From: an uncultured Bacteroidales bacterium
Lineage (GTDB): Bacteria; Bacteroidota; Bacteroidia; Bacteroidales; Muribaculaceae
DNA length: 64,000 nt
Assembly: GCA_905210435.1 (NCBI GenBank)
Contig: CAJLWO010000003.1
Location: 33,256 to 97,255, forward strand
Direction of reading: 5' to 3'
A program made the translations under genes and the position numbers. The notes below the pieces were generated by a model. That model did not search any database. It was not told where the DNA came from and worked only from the letters and a program-made list of their open reading frames with translations. This document shows positions 8,426 to 17,575 of this stretch, in pieces; within the stretch, counting starts at the first letter, position 1; each line of letters starts with the position of its first letter.

Positions 8426-8495
8426 TGTAGGGCTGCACCCCGGCGCAGCCGCCAAGCAAATGATCTATCGGCTGCTCCGGGGAGCAGCCCTACAT
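8426..8495. repeat. BIME-like pair of GC-rich hairpins
   Basis: Two hairpins face each other: GGCTGCACC ... GCGCAGCC after TGTAG, then GGCTGCTCC/GGAGCAGCC before CCTACAT. This is the same pair seen at 3081-3165 but in the opposite orientation, with a shorter centre. It lies just beyond the stop codon of menG. Confidence 0.85.
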
Positions 8496-8526
8496 CACGC
8501 TACCGTCAATTTATAGGCACTGCCTT

Positions 8527-9270
8527 TCAACGTTTATAACCGGTATATATGGTGCAGACTCCGAATGTCATGCGGCGGAATGACGTGTCGCTCAGTCCGG
8601 CCTCCTCCATAAGAGTCGTCATCGCCTCCCCCTGTGCCACGGCGGCAATCGATTCGGGCAGATAGCTGTAGGCGCGCACATCTTTCGACACGATACGCCC
8701 CGCTACCGGTATGACGCACCGTGTATAGAATTTATAGAACGGACGGACCAGTGCCGACGGAGGCGTCGACAGCTCGATTACCACAAGGCGTCCACCCTTG
8801 CGGAGCACACGTGCCATCTCGCGATAACCGTCAAGCAGATGCTCGAAATTACGAACGCCATACGCCACTGTGATGCAGTCAAACGATTCATCGGCAAACG
8901 GCATATGGAGGCAGTCGGCCTGCTGCAGCGCGATACGCTGCTCCAGCCCTGCTTTCGCCACCTTGCGGCGACCTACGGCGAGCATCCCTTCCGAAAGGTC
9001 GATGCCCGTGATGCGGGCCGAGGGGAGCCGGCGGGCGAGCGCTATCGCCACATCGGCCGTACCTGTGGCCACGTCGAGTATCCCGGCTGGCGAGCCGGCC
9101 TCCACCTCTCCGATAGCTTTGCGGAGCCAGCGGCGGTGAAGCCCGAAACTCATGGCCGAGTTCATAAAGTCATAGGCCGGAGCGATGGAGTCAAACATCG
9201 CTTCGACCTGTTGTGTCTTGTCGCGGCTGTCGCCGGCGTATGGATTGATGCGTTCGGCTGCGTCGCCCAT
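8527..9270 (-). CDS. menG: Demethylmenaquinone/2-methoxy-6-polyprenylphenol-type C-methyltransferase
   Basis: This is a SAM-dependent methyltransferase that makes the last step of menaquinone synthesis, demethylmenaquinone to menaquinone, at the cytoplasmic face of the membrane. With the start at 9270 it has 247 residues. The SAM-binding motif I is ILDVATGTADVA, followed by GIDLSEGML and the UbiE/MenG signatures YGVRNFEHL and SYLPESI. An ATG at 9312 would add 14 residues and overlap purC by 29 nt. I prefer 9270 because AAGGA lies about ten bases upstream and the start falls just after the purC stop. It is the last gene of a probable phoH-purC-menG transcript. Bacteroidales use menaquinone in anaerobic fumarate respiration, consistent with the call. 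Confidence 0.92.
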   Translation of the reverse strand: MGDAAERINPYAGDSRDKTQQVEAMFDSIAPAYDFMNSAMSFGLHRRWLRKAIGEVEAGSPAGILDVATGTADVAIALARRLPSARITGIDLSEGMLAVGRRKVAKAGLEQRIALQQADCLHMPFADESFDCITVAYGVRNFEHLLDGYREMARVLRKGGRLVVIELSTPPSALVRPFYKFYTRCVIPVAGRIVSKDVRAYSYLPESIAAVAQGEAMTTLMEEAGLSDTSFRRMTFGVCTIYTGYKR

Positions 9271-9283
9271 CAGAACATTGTCC

Positions 9284-10246
9284 TTACAGTTGGAGATTGG
9301 CGAGACAGTCAAGCACGTTGCGCTCGATGCGCTCGGTAAGATGCTCTTCGGGAGTGCGCACGAACTGCTTGCCCGTGATATGCTCGTAGAGCTCGATGTA
9401 ACGGTCGGTCACCGAAGCGATGAACTCGTCGGTCATCTCGGGCACCTGCTGGCCGGCCTTGCCCATGAAACCGTGGTCGATAAGCCACTGGCGCACGAAC
9501 TCCTTGGAGAGCTGGCGCTGCGGTTCGCCCTTCTCGAAACGTTCCTGATAGCCGTCGGCGTAGAAGTAGCGCGACGAGTCGGGAGTATGGATTTCGTCGA
9601 TAAGTATCACCTTGCCGTCACGTTTGCCGAACTCATATTTGGTATCAACGAGTATCAGACCTTTGGCGGCGGCCATCTCGGTGCCGCGGGCGAAGAGTGC
9701 GCGTGTGTAGCGCTCCATCACCTCATAGTCCTCCTTCGACACGATACCCTGCGCAATGATTTCCTCGCGCGATATGTTCTCGTCGTGACCCTCGTCGGCC
9801 TTGGTGGTCGGGGTGATGATAGGCTCGGGGAAACGTTCGTTCTCGCGCATGCCGTCGGGCAGTTTCACTCCGCACAGTTCACGGCATCCGGCCTGATATT
9901 CACGCCATGCCGAACCGGTAAGGTAGCCGCGGATTATCATCTCCACGCGGAATCCCTCGCACTTGTAGCCCACGGTGACCATCGGGTCGGGCGACGCGAG
10001 CTTCCAGTTGGGCACGATGTCGGCGGTAGCGTCGAGGAATGTCTCGGCAATCTGATTGAGCACCTGACCCTTGTAAGGTATTCCCTTGGGCAGGATGACA
10101 TCGAAGGCAGATATGCGGTCGGTGGCAATCATAACCATGATGTTGTCGTCGATGGTGTAGACATCGCGTACTTTGCCATGATACACGGCAGTTTGTCCGG
10201 GAAAACGGAAGTCGGTGGTCAGAAGTGTCTTATCCATAAAAGTCAA
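9284..10246 (-). CDS. purC: Phosphoribosylaminoimidazole-succinocarboxamide synthase
   Basis: This is SAICAR synthetase, which joins CAIR and aspartate using ATP in purine biosynthesis. It has 320 residues, the longer form usual in Bacteroidota. Visible family features include the N-terminal [11 protein letters not shown] loop, [19 protein letters not shown], and the C-terminal [19 protein letters not shown]. The start ATG is 34 bases downstream of the phoH stop on the same strand, and menG follows within 13 bases, so the three genes are probably co-transcribed. No purine-responsive riboswitch was recognised in the short spacer. Confidence 0.96.
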   Translation of the reverse strand: MTFMDKTLLTTDFRFPGQTAVYHGKVRDVYTIDDNIMVMIATDRISAFDVILPKGIPYKGQVLNQIAETFLDATADIVPNWKLASPDPMVTVGYKCEGFRVEMIIRGYLTGSAWREYQAGCRELCGVKLPDGMRENERFPEPIITPTTKADEGHDENISREEIIAQGIVSKEDYEVMERYTRALFARGTEMAAAKGLILVDTKYEFGKRDGKVILIDEIHTPDSSRYFYADGYQERFEKGEPQRQLSKEFVRQWLIDHGFMGKAGQQVPEMTDEFIASVTDRYIELYEHITGKQFVRTPEEHLTERIERNVLDCLANLQL

Positions 10247-10280
10247 GTATATTATGTGTTAATGATTTGTCATTGCAGTG

Positions 10281-11273
10281 TCATTCGCCGGGCGACGATG
10301 CGGTGTCGCCAGCAGGAGCCGGTTTCTCCTCCTTGTGCGTCTTGTCGTACTGCTCGTAGGCCTCGACAATGCGCTGCACAAGGTGGTGGCGCACTATATC
10401 TTTCTTGCCGAACTCCACCTTGCCTATACCCTCCACTCCGTCGAGTATGCGGAGAGCCTGCACGAGTCCCGACTGAGTGGAACGCGGCAGGTCGATCTGC
10501 GACGTATCGCCCGTTATTATCATCTTGGCGTTCATGCCCAGACGCGTCAGGAACATCTTTATCTGGTGGGTGGTGGTATTCTGTGCCTCGTCGAGCACGA
10601 TGACGGCGTCGTTGAGCGTGCGGCCGCGCATAAACGCCAGCGGGGCTATCTGTATCACCTTCGTCTCCATGTACTCCTTGAGCTTCACGGCAGGCACCAT
10701 ATCCTCGAGCGCGTCGTAGAGCGGCTGCAGGTAGGGGTCAATCTTGTCCTTCATGTCGCCGGGAAGGAAGCCGAGCTTCTCGCCCGCCTCGACGGCCGGA
10801 CGCGAAAGTATGATTTTGCGTACCTCGCGGTTTTTCAGCGCCCTTACGGCGAGCGCAATCGCCACGTAGGTCTTGCCCGTACCTGCCGGGCCGAGGGCGA
10901 ATGTGAGGTCGTTTTTCACGAATGTCTCGACAAGACGCTGCTGGTTGGGCGTACGGCCGCTGATAGGCTTGCCGTTGATGCCGTAGATGATGACATCGTC
11001 CATTTTCAGGTCCTTTGGCGCCTCCCCCTTGACGATGTCGAGAATGACATCCTCGGGCAGTTTGTTGAATTTGACGCAATAAGCCTCAAGCTCCTTGATT
11101 TTCTTTTCAAACTCCGAGGTCTCCTTGTCGTCGCCTATCACTTTGATTACCGAACCGCGCGCCGCAAGCCTGAGCTTGGGGAACAAGTTCTTAATCAACT
11201 GCATATTGCAGTTGTTCACTCCATAGAAGCTGACGGGGTCAACACTGTCGATGATTATAATCCGTTCAATCAT
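10281..11273 (-). CDS. phoH: PhoH-family ATPase (YbeZ-like)
   Basis: The protein has 330 residues. The N-terminal ~100 residues are the short KH-like region typical of YbeZ-type PhoH proteins. The ATPase core carries Walker A GPAGTGKT at 128-135, Walker B AVIVLDEAQN, and the sensor-type GDTSQIDLP. PhoH proteins are related to superfamily I helicases; YbeZ partners the rRNase YbeY in ribosome maturation and RNA quality control, so an RNA role is likely but not proven. The last ~25 residues are a charged tail. A -7-like box TAATTTTG lies at 11291-11298, about 20 bases before the start codon. It heads the phoH-purC-menG run. Confidence 0.92.
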   Translation of the reverse strand: MIERIIIIDSVDPVSFYGVNNCNMQLIKNLFPKLRLAARGSVIKVIGDDKETSEFEKKIKELEAYCVKFNKLPEDVILDIVKGEAPKDLKMDDVIIYGINGKPISGRTPNQQRLVETFVKNDLTFALGPAGTGKTYVAIALAVRALKNREVRKIILSRPAVEAGEKLGFLPGDMKDKIDPYLQPLYDALEDMVPAVKLKEYMETKVIQIAPLAFMRGRTLNDAVIVLDEAQNTTTHQIKMFLTRLGMNAKMIITGDTSQIDLPRSTQSGLVQALRILDGVEGIGKVEFGKKDIVRHHLVQRIVEAYEQYDKTHKEEKPAPAGDTASSPGE

Positions 11274-11290
11274 ACAGATAGATTTAAGTG

Positions 11291-11298
11291 CAAAATTA
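11291..11298 (-). promoter_or_regulatory. -7 box of the phoH promoter
   Basis: On the minus strand the sequence reads TAATTTTG, a full match to the Bacteroidota TAnnTTTG box, 17 bases before the phoH start codon. No good -33 TTTG at 19-21 bases was seen, so only the -7 element is claimed. Confidence 0.5.
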
Positions 11299-11504
11299 AC
11301 AAAATCGGTGCAATATCATGCATATTTCCGACTCTTTTTTATCCCTCTCGCGCCGGATACGCGCCACCCCATCCCTTGCGCTGTCAGTTACGTCCCTCCG
11401 CAACGTCAATCGCATCCGCTCAGTCACGCATCCGCTCTACTTAAACAATGCATTTCTACCCCGATTGGTTTACCGTCCACACGCTGCGGAAGCATCTTAT
11501 TGCA

Positions 11505-11520
11505 GCACCCCCGCCCCACT
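11505..11520. repeat. Remnant of a GC-rich REP half
   Basis: The stretch CACCCCCGCCCCACT matches the right half of the REP-type hairpins found at 37355, 53779 and 25104, but the left half is missing. The 299-base spacer between phoH and tRNA-Asn otherwise holds only the phoH -7 box, the tRNA terminator and no gene that I can support. Confidence 0.5.
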
Positions 11521-11532
11521 GCCGGAGCAAAC

Positions 11533-11560
11533 AAAAAAGAGATGCCGGTATCGACATCTC
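11533..11560 (-). terminator. tRNA-Asn terminator
   Basis: On the minus strand, just after the tRNA, GAGATG pairs with CATCTC (11539-11560) and is followed by six T residues (11538-11533). This is a standard intrinsic terminator for the tRNA transcript. Confidence 0.8.
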
Positions 11561-11572
11561 TTTCTCCTTTTG

Positions 11573-11646
11573 CGCTTCAGGATGGGCTTGAACCAACGAC
11601 CCCCTGATTAACAGTCAGGTGCTCTAACCAACTGAGCTACTGAAGC
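11573..11646 (-). tRNA. tRNA-Asn (anticodon GTT)
   Basis: A complete cloverleaf reads on the minus strand. The acceptor stem GCTTCAG pairs with CTGAAGC; the D arm contains AGCTCAGTTGGTTAGAGC; the anticodon arm is CTGACTGTTAATCAG with GTT at 11612-11610; the T arm contains GGTTCAAGCC. The discriminator base is G, and the CCA end is not encoded. It has its own promoter and terminator and appears to be a single-tRNA transcript. Confidence 0.96.
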
Positions 11647-11709
11647 TTGTTGCAATCACGCGATACATTGCCAACGCTCGCCGGAGGCTTTCATCGCATT
11701 TTCACTCCG

Positions 11710-11741
11710 CAAAGGTAATAGTTTTATTTTTCTTATGCAAC
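11710..11741 (-). promoter_or_regulatory. tRNA-Asn promoter
   Basis: On the minus strand the -7 box TACCTTTG occupies 11717-11710 and a GTTG (-33-like) lies at 11741-11738, a spacing of 20 bases. Transcription would start about 55 bases before the mature tRNA. Confidence 0.65.
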
Positions 11742-11806
11742 ACCTTAAGCGTTTTTTTCAAAAACAAATTGAAAAACATAATGCGTGCGGCCGTAAAACC
11801 GGCCTG

Positions 11807-13363
11807 TCACACACTTCGCTCGGCAATGAAGGTGTCAAGCTCAATATCTTTCGGAAGCATGAATTTAGTGCGCAGACGGTAGCGCGCCGAGTTGACGCTT
11901 GCCTTGGATATTCCCAGATATATCGATATTTCCTCGGTGGTATGCTTCAGGTAAAGCAGCATGCAGAGCAATTCGTCGTTGGGTGTGAGCCGCGGATAAT
12001 CCTGCTTGAGCAAAGGTATGAAGTTGGGGAACAACACATTGAATGCCCGTCGGAACCGACCCTCCTCCTTACCCGTAATAAGCTGCGGATCCGAAAGAAT
12101 CGAGCTGTTGGAGTTCATTCCGGCGGTAAGGTCTTTCTCAAGCATGTCGACGCGCTTGTTGAGCATGTAATTGGATTCACCGAGACCTTCAAGCTCTTTT
12201 TGCTGCAACAGCCTGTTCTGGTTCAACAGACGGTTGCGCTGCCAGAATATGACCGCACAGCATAGCAGCACCAGTATCACCACAAAAGCGATGCCGTAGA
12301 TTATAAGTTTCTTTTCCTGCTCGATTTCAAGCTGTAGCATGAGGATGCGATTGCGGTCCTCGGTCGATTTCATATCATACCTCACCATGGCGCTAATCAG
12401 CGCCGACGACTGCTCCTCCTCCACCATGCGCTCGGCATCCTCTATATATTGGGGCACAAGCGACTGAAGCTCGCCGCACATGCCGTATTGCGCATATACC
12501 TCGAGAAGAGCCGTGTTAGCCACATTGATACGTTCGGCATCAGCCTGCAGGCGGTAGCTCTCGGCCGCTTTCCGAAGCAGAGGTATGCCTTTGTCCACCT
12601 TGCCCTGTTTCACATATCCCAGACCGAGCGCATACTCACGGTCGGCAGTATCAAACTCGTCATATTCAGTCGTCTTCTCCAGTATGGATACGGCGAGAGC
12701 CACCGAATCGCGATTGTCGGGATAGGCATTGATAAGAAGGTGAGCCCTTTCGCTGTCAATAAGGGCTTTGAGAAGTTCGGGGTCATTTCGCGCAGCCCCG
12801 TTGTCGACCGCCTCCAGCGCCAGGCGATAGCATTCCATCGCCTCAGGCACCTTGTCGTCAAGTTCATATATTCCGGCCCTGAAACGATATACATCGCTAA
12901 GCATTATGCCGTTTTGCCTGCGGCTCTCCACAATGGCGCTGTCACTGAATGCGAGCGCCTGCTCGGGCATGCCGAGAAACGCATATAGCGACGACAGGTC
13001 GCCGAACAGCTGTATTGCTCCGTCATTCCTTTCATCAAGGGTGTGTGCTTTAAGAGTATCGGTAGCTTCTTCATAGTATTTCAAAGCCGAGGCATAGTCG
13101 CCTGCTATATTATACAGATAGCCCATCTGTTCCAGCACTTCCACTGCGTTGTCGCGCGAGGTACCATTCCTTAACTCCTCGACCGCCTTCTCCTGCACGA
13201 GTATGATACTATCGACAGGGGCTCCGTCCCGGCGCATCTCCCAGGCACGGCGTGTCAATGACACGGAAGAGTCGGGTGTATTTTTCTTAACCTGGTCGTC
13301 AGGTTTGCCGGCACATGAGGTAGCCAGCAACACTGCTATCATCATCAGAATAGAATATCTCAT
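11807..13363 (-). CDS. Membrane TPR regulator with C-terminal helix-turn-helix
   Basis: The protein has 518 residues in the Bacteroidota layout of lipoprotein-like signal (LLATSC, Cys17), tetratricopeptide repeats over roughly residues 70-340, a transmembrane helix at about 353-375 (IIYGIAFVVILVLLCC), a coiled coil, then a cytoplasmic LuxR/two-component-effector-like helix-turn-helix near residues 459-501 (LTPNDELLCMLLYLKHTTEEI, then LGISKASVNSARYRLRTKF). It probably senses a periplasmic or envelope state and binds DNA directly. It is transcribed divergently from the pilus operon across a 588-base control region that carries three identical palindromes, so it is the best candidate for their ligand. 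That link is inference. Confidence 0.85.
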   Translation of the reverse strand: MRYSILMMIAVLLATSCAGKPDDQVKKNTPDSSVSLTRRAWEMRRDGAPVDSIILVQEKAVEELRNGTSRDNAVEVLEQMGYLYNIAGDYASALKYYEEATDTLKAHTLDERNDGAIQLFGDLSSLYAFLGMPEQALAFSDSAIVESRRQNGIMLSDVYRFRAGIYELDDKVPEAMECYRLALEAVDNGAARNDPELLKALIDSERAHLLINAYPDNRDSVALAVSILEKTTEYDEFDTADREYALGLGYVKQGKVDKGIPLLRKAAESYRLQADAERINVANTALLEVYAQYGMCGELQSLVPQYIEDAERMVEEEQSSALISAMVRYDMKSTEDRNRILMLQLEIEQEKKLIIYGIAFVVILVLLCCAVIFWQRNRLLNQNRLLQQKELEGLGESNYMLNKRVDMLEKDLTAGMNSNSSILSDPQLITGKEEGRFRRAFNVLFPNFIPLLKQDYPRLTPNDELLCMLLYLKHTTEEISIYLGISKASVNSARYRLRTKFMLPKDIELDTFIAERSV

Positions 13364-13483
13364 AGAACCGTATTTTGTATGCTAAATATCACACAAAATT
13401 ATGTAAAATATCCAGCAATTGAAGGAAAATTAGGTCATTGCACAATAAATCGGAACGAAATCTATTGCTCATCTATCACATCT

Positions 13484-13516
13484 ATTGCACATATAGTGGG
13501 TTCTGAGATACATTTG
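13484..13516 (+). promoter_or_regulatory. Candidate distal promoter for the pilus operon
   Basis: TACATTTG (13509-13516) matches TAnnTTTG, and an ATTG lies 21 bases upstream at 13484-13487. If used, it would give a leader of about 430 nt running over all three 13-bp palindromes. Just upstream a CATCTATTGC(T/A)C segment occurs twice within 13468-13490, which may be a further binding site. Confidence 0.4.
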
Positions 13517-13653
13517 TAACCGTTTCCCGGAAAAGCAGGAGCCATGTTTCCCGTTTTTTAAAGGCTGTGCTTTGAATCGGCATCAGACAATCGACAAGGC
13601 TGCTGTCCGAAACATAGCGACAAGCCCGACAAAGGCCCGGCAATACACACAAA

Positions 13654-13666
13654 CTCTTTTTAAGAG
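13654..13666. promoter_or_regulatory. 13-bp palindrome, copy 1 (CTCTTTTTAAGAG)
   Basis: CTCTT and AAGAG form perfect inverted half-sites around TTT. The same 13 bases recur at 13722-13734, and their exact reverse complement lies at 13914-13926. The half-site layout is that of a dimeric DNA-binding protein's operator. Confidence 0.65.
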
Positions 13667-13721
13667 GGCGTGGATTCTATCTTAAGGTTTATAAAAATAG
13701 AGAATGTGTTTTTTTGTAAAT

Positions 13722-13734
13722 CTCTTTTTAAGAG
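13722..13734. promoter_or_regulatory. 13-bp palindrome, copy 2 (CTCTTTTTAAGAG)
   Basis: This copy is identical to copy 1, 68 bases away from it. It lies about 15 bases downstream of the -7 box of the divergent regulator promoter, a position where bound protein would block that promoter. Confidence 0.65.
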
Positions 13735-13749
13735 ACACTTAACAAGTCG

Positions 13750-13781
13750 CAAATTTATAAACTCATTATATAATCTGCAAA
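13750..13781 (-). promoter_or_regulatory. Promoter of the TPR/HTH regulator gene
   Basis: On the minus strand, -33 TTTG (13781-13778) and -7 TAAATTTG (13757-13750) are separated by 20 bases, a full consensus match. The leader to the start codon at 13363 would be about 380 nt and would contain palindrome copies 1 and 2. Confidence 0.65.
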
Positions 13782-13913
13782 TATCGTGGCAAAAAATATT
13801 AAAGGCCATGACCGACATACGATTCTATAACCTTTAAACCTGTCCTGTTTTACAAAACATTTATTATACATATATATATACCTATAGTTTAAAGTATTAA
13901 TACAGGTCACGCA

Positions 13914-13926
13914 CTCTTAAAAAGAG
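13914..13926. promoter_or_regulatory. 13-bp palindrome, copy 3 (CTCTTAAAAAGAG)
   Basis: This is the exact reverse complement of copies 1 and 2. It ends 25 bases before the start codon of the first pilus-operon gene and so could act on that gene's transcription or early leader. The rest of the 588-base spacer is AT-rich and holds no gene that I can see. Confidence 0.65.
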
Positions 13927-13951
13927 ATTGTGATTAAGCGTATACCACACG

Positions 13952-15388
13952 ATGAAACGAATTATTACCAATATCACATTAGCAATAGCTGCAACCTTGT
14001 GTATCGCAGTTCATGCCGGAAGCCTTCCTGCCGTAAAGACCAACCTTCTTTACGATGCCTTGCTCAACGCCAACCTCGGCGTTGAGTTCAGGATGTCGCC
14101 ACGATGGAGTTTTGACCTGTCGGGCAACTACAACGGGTGGAAACTCTCGCACGGCCGCCGGTGGAAGCACTGGTTCGTGCAGCCAGAGGCCCGCTACTGG
14201 CTCAACGACAATATGAAAGGTCATTTCTTCGCCGCAAATCTCATAGGCGGCCAGTTCAACACCACCCTCAACGGCGCAAGACGTCAGGGCTGGGGTGCGG
14301 GAATAGGCGCCGGCTACGGCCATTCATGGCATTTCGGACGCAACTGGGGTGTTGAAGTGGAGATTACAGCCGGATATATAAGATACCGCTACGACAAGTA
14401 TCCCTGCACACAGTGCGGACGCAAGACCGGCACCCGCAACCGCAATTACGTCGGCCCGACCAAAGCCGCCGTAAGCCTCGTGTATTATTTCGGAGCCGAA
14501 AAGAAGAAAGAGCCGGCTGTCACGGAGGTTATTCCGATGACTGTCATAGAGCCTGCACTCGAATCAGCACCCGCACCGGCCGACACGGCACCGCGCTTTG
14601 ACTTCATTCTCGTCGACGTGCCGGGCAGCAGAGTCCTCACCGAAAATCTTTCGGGCGTGGCAAGAGTGCTTTTCGGTGTAAACCGTACCGACATCGACCG
14701 CACCACGGGCAGTAATGCCACCGAGCTTGACGCCATTGTGGCCCGTCTCGACTCCATACGCGACGGCCTCGACATGCAGATTGTATCCGTACAGTTCACA
14801 GGATACGCATCGCCCGAGGGGAGCTACCGCAACAATGACCGGCTCGCAGCCGACCGCACCGCCGCCCTTCGCGACGAAATACGCCGTGCAGGCAGCCTCC
14901 CCGACAGCGTGATTACCGTCAGCCATGTTGCCGAAGACTGGGAAGGACTCCGAAAAGCCGTGGCACAATCCGACCTGGCCGACAGGGACGCAATCATTTC
15001 AATAATCGACAGCGACATTGACGCCGATGCCAAGGAAGCCGCGATAAAACGTCGGCGCCCGTCGTGGAGCCGCATTGCCTCGGAAATGCTTCCGCCGCTG
15101 CGCCGCACGGAATACATGATTGAATACAGCCACCGATACACCGTGCAAGAGACACGCACACTCAAGGAGGTGAACAGTGCCATCGCCGCCGGCGACGCAG
15201 ATCATGCCGCACGTCTGCTCGTCGACATCCCCTCGTCGCCCGAAGCCGACTATGCAAGGGGTGTCGTAGCCGCAATGCAGCAACGCTACGACGAGGCCGC
15301 CGCATGGTTTGTAAGAGCGCAGGCAAGAGGAATCGAAGCCGCCGGTGACGCCCTCAGGCAATTGAAAGAATGTCAGTATTTAGAATGA
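13952..15388 (+). CDS. DUF3575 outer-membrane protein with OmpA-like domain
   Basis: The protein has 478 residues. A signal peptide (about residues 1-22) leads into a DUF3575 region (PAVKTNLLYDALLNANLGVEF, then YFGAEKKK), an eight-strand-barrel-like outer-membrane domain, to about residue 185. A linker rich in Pro and Ala follows, then an OmpA-like peptidoglycan-binding-type domain (VQFTGYASPEGSYRNNDRLAADR, about residues 270-300) and a short C-terminal helical repeat region. DUF3575/OmpA proteins commonly open Bacteroidales fimbrial operons, and this one is the first gene after the palindromic control region. Its job may be to anchor or assemble the pilus at the outer membrane; no direct evidence for that is visible. 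Confidence 0.85.
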   Translation: MKRIITNITLAIAATLCIAVHAGSLPAVKTNLLYDALLNANLGVEFRMSPRWSFDLSGNYNGWKLSHGRRWKHWFVQPEARYWLNDNMKGHFFAANLIGGQFNTTLNGARRQGWGAGIGAGYGHSWHFGRNWGVEVEITAGYIRYRYDKYPCTQCGRKTGTRNRNYVGPTKAAVSLVYYFGAEKKKEPAVTEVIPMTVIEPALESAPAPADTAPRFDFILVDVPGSRVLTENLSGVARVLFGVNRTDIDRTTGSNATELDAIVARLDSIRDGLDMQIVSVQFTGYASPEGSYRNNDRLAADRTAALRDEIRRAGSLPDSVITVSHVAEDWEGLRKAVAQSDLADRDAIISIIDSDIDADAKEAAIKRRRPSWSRIASEMLPPLRRTEYMIEYSHRYTVQETRTLKEVNSAIAAGDADHAARLLVDIPSSPEADYARGVVAAMQQRYDEAAAWFVRAQARGIEAAGDALRQLKECQYLE

Positions 15389-15605
15389 AAAGGGGCATTT
15401 CAAATCAATCCTGAGCCGGCACCCGATTGATTCCGCCGGGCCATATCAGCACCTCTACCAGTCATGCCACATCACCCGGCCGCGCAATTCGCCCCCAAAC
15501 TTCTCTCAGCCTTAATCTGATTCAAGCCCGGGCGCCCTCCGAAAAAAAGCATAATAAATCATGAATAAACATAAACAATTTTTATTTTAACAAAATCCAA
15601 CAACA

Positions 15606-17504
15606 ATGGGAAAAATTTTTAAAACTATTCTGTTCGGATTACCGCTGGTAATCCTCGGAGCATGCTCCGACGACGACCCCGTCAACGGAGGAAATGACGG
15701 CCCGACAGTCGACAAGTCGGAAGTCAGATACCTCAAGGTCAATCTTGTCAACGCCGGCACCGGCAACAGCCCCGCCTCACGCGCCATCGGCGACACTCCC
15801 GACACCGACTACGCCAACGGCACGCAGGAGGAGAACAAGATACGTACTATCGACTTCTATCTCTACGACGCCGACAAGAACTTCCACAGCCACGTGCCGT
15901 TGTCGCTCACAGGTCCGGTCGACCCCACCACGGCAGGTGTCACCAATCCCTCCGTACACGGATTTTATGAGACCAACATACCCGTCAATCTCGTTCAGGG
16001 TGAAAAGATGCCTACCTACGTAATCTGTATCGTCAACGCCGTGAACGCAAGCTTCTACGAAAACCGCTCCATGATGGACGCACAGCGGCGTCTGCTTGAG
16101 AGCTTCTACAGCCCTGAAGACGGCGGCAACAAATATCTCGGCATGAACAACTCCGTATATTACGGACGCGACGAGGTGACAGGTCTCGACAACCAGCTCA
16201 TCATGGCTACTCCTTTCGACACCAACAAGCTGCTTACCGAAACCGAACTTGACAACATGACAGATGCCGAGCTCGAAGATGTGACCATCGACATCTACGT
16301 GGAGCGATATGCCGCCAAGGTCAACTTCAACATCTCGGCCAATGCGGTAAAAGATTTCGTTACCGCCAACGGCATAACTCTGTCATTCGAGCCTAAAGGC
16401 TGGGGCATGAACGCCTACGAGAAGAAGTTCTATTTCATCAAATCGTACCGCGCTACCGCCGACATCGAACCGGTCTACGACGACTATGCCACAATGAACG
16501 GCATCCTGTTCCCCGGCTGGAACCGTCCCGACCACTTCCGTTCGTTCTGGGCACGCACCCCGGCCTACTACGACAATGACTATCCCATCGTAGCCGACGA
16601 CATCCTCGACGAAAACACTTACCCCTATTCGGTCTACTATCAGTCATTCGCCACCGCCGCCAACAGCGTCAACTCCTCACAGTACGTGATGGAGACCACA
16701 CTCAAAGGCTCCCGCCTGACCGGCGCCGACATGCCCGAGCAGTATCTGCCCCTCACATCCATACCCTCCGTAGTGCTCACCGGACAATATAAAATCAACG
16801 GCAGCGCCGTCACTTTCTATACTTATCAGAAGGACGAACATGGCAAACCCCAGCTCTATGCAGCCAACGACGGTGACATCGCCGGAGTAGAGACCATACA
16901 CGACCGCCTGCTCTCCACCCAGTCGATTATCCTCAAGAAAGTGGGCAGCGGCTACAGCCCTGTAAGAGAAGCCGACCTCACTGCAGGCTCCAACATCTTC
17001 GCTGTGGAACACCCTGCAGAAGACGTACGCCACGGCCTTAAAATCGGCGGCGACCTCGTCACCCTGCAAATCAAGGCAATCAACAGCGGCTTCTATTTCT
17101 ATGACTCCGACACTCAGGCATACGTTGAGATAAACACGCCCGACAACATCACCAAAGCCAACCGTCTGCTCTACCAGAATCTCGGCGGCGCCCACGCCTA
17201 CATCAACGGCATGGCATTCTTCAGCGCCCCGATACAGCACTGGGGATGGCAACGCGAGGACAACGAAAACAAGCCCAAGCCTATCGACGAATGGGACTGG
17301 AGCAAGATGAAGACCGGCGACTTCGGTATCGTGCGCAACCATATCTACAACATCCAGATTACCAATATCGCCGGCCTCGGCACAGGTATAATCGACGAGG
17401 ACGACCCGCTGCTGCCGCCGACCGACAAGGTAAGCTATGCCGTCAATTTCCGCGTGAACATACAGAAGTGGGCCACCCTTCCCACCCAGGAATGGGAATG
17501 GTGA
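15606..17504 (+). CDS. Mfa1-like major fimbrial subunit (type V pilus)
   Basis: The protein has 632 residues and is the probable stalk pilin. The lipoprotein signal ends at Cys20 (VILGAC, followed by SDDD). An S-R-A motif at 58-60 fits the site where Bacteroidales pro-pilins are cut by an arginine-specific or trypsin-like protease to free the groove for strand exchange. Two beta-sandwich lobes follow, and the protein ends in VNFRVNIQKWATLPTQEWEW, typical of the Mfa1/FimA C-terminal region. It lies 217 bases after the DUF3575 gene and 71 bases before the anchor gene, so it is in the same operon with perhaps an extra start site. The type V pilus mechanism is family knowledge; the maturation site is inferred. 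Confidence 0.9.
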   Translation: MGKIFKTILFGLPLVILGACSDDDPVNGGNDGPTVDKSEVRYLKVNLVNAGTGNSPASRAIGDTPDTDYANGTQEENKIRTIDFYLYDADKNFHSHVPLSLTGPVDPTTAGVTNPSVHGFYETNIPVNLVQGEKMPTYVICIVNAVNASFYENRSMMDAQRRLLESFYSPEDGGNKYLGMNNSVYYGRDEVTGLDNQLIMATPFDTNKLLTETELDNMTDAELEDVTIDIYVERYAAKVNFNISANAVKDFVTANGITLSFEPKGWGMNAYEKKFYFIKSYRATADIEPVYDDYATMNGILFPGWNRPDHFRSFWARTPAYYDNDYPIVADDILDENTYPYSVYYQSFATAANSVNSSQYVMETTLKGSRLTGADMPEQYLPLTSIPSVVLTGQYKINGSAVTFYTYQKDEHGKPQLYAANDGDIAGVETIHDRLLSTQSIILKKVGSGYSPVREADLTAGSNIFAVEHPAEDVRHGLKIGGDLVTLQIKAINSGFYFYDSDTQAYVEINTPDNITKANRLLYQNLGGAHAYINGMAFFSAPIQHWGWQREDNENKPKPIDEWDWSKMKTGDFGIVRNHIYNIQITNIAGLGTGIIDEDDPLLPPTDKVSYAVNFRVNIQKWATLPTQEWEW

Positions 17505-17575
17505 CAATTCTGACAACGACACATCCCATTTAACATTACAGTCCCATATTTAACGAACAGTCTCTGATCCAAAAA

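Noticed and set aside
9185..10603. 472-codon plus-strand open frame across purC, menG and phoH
   Set aside because: Antisense to three conserved genes, no domain, and biased composition; a shadow.
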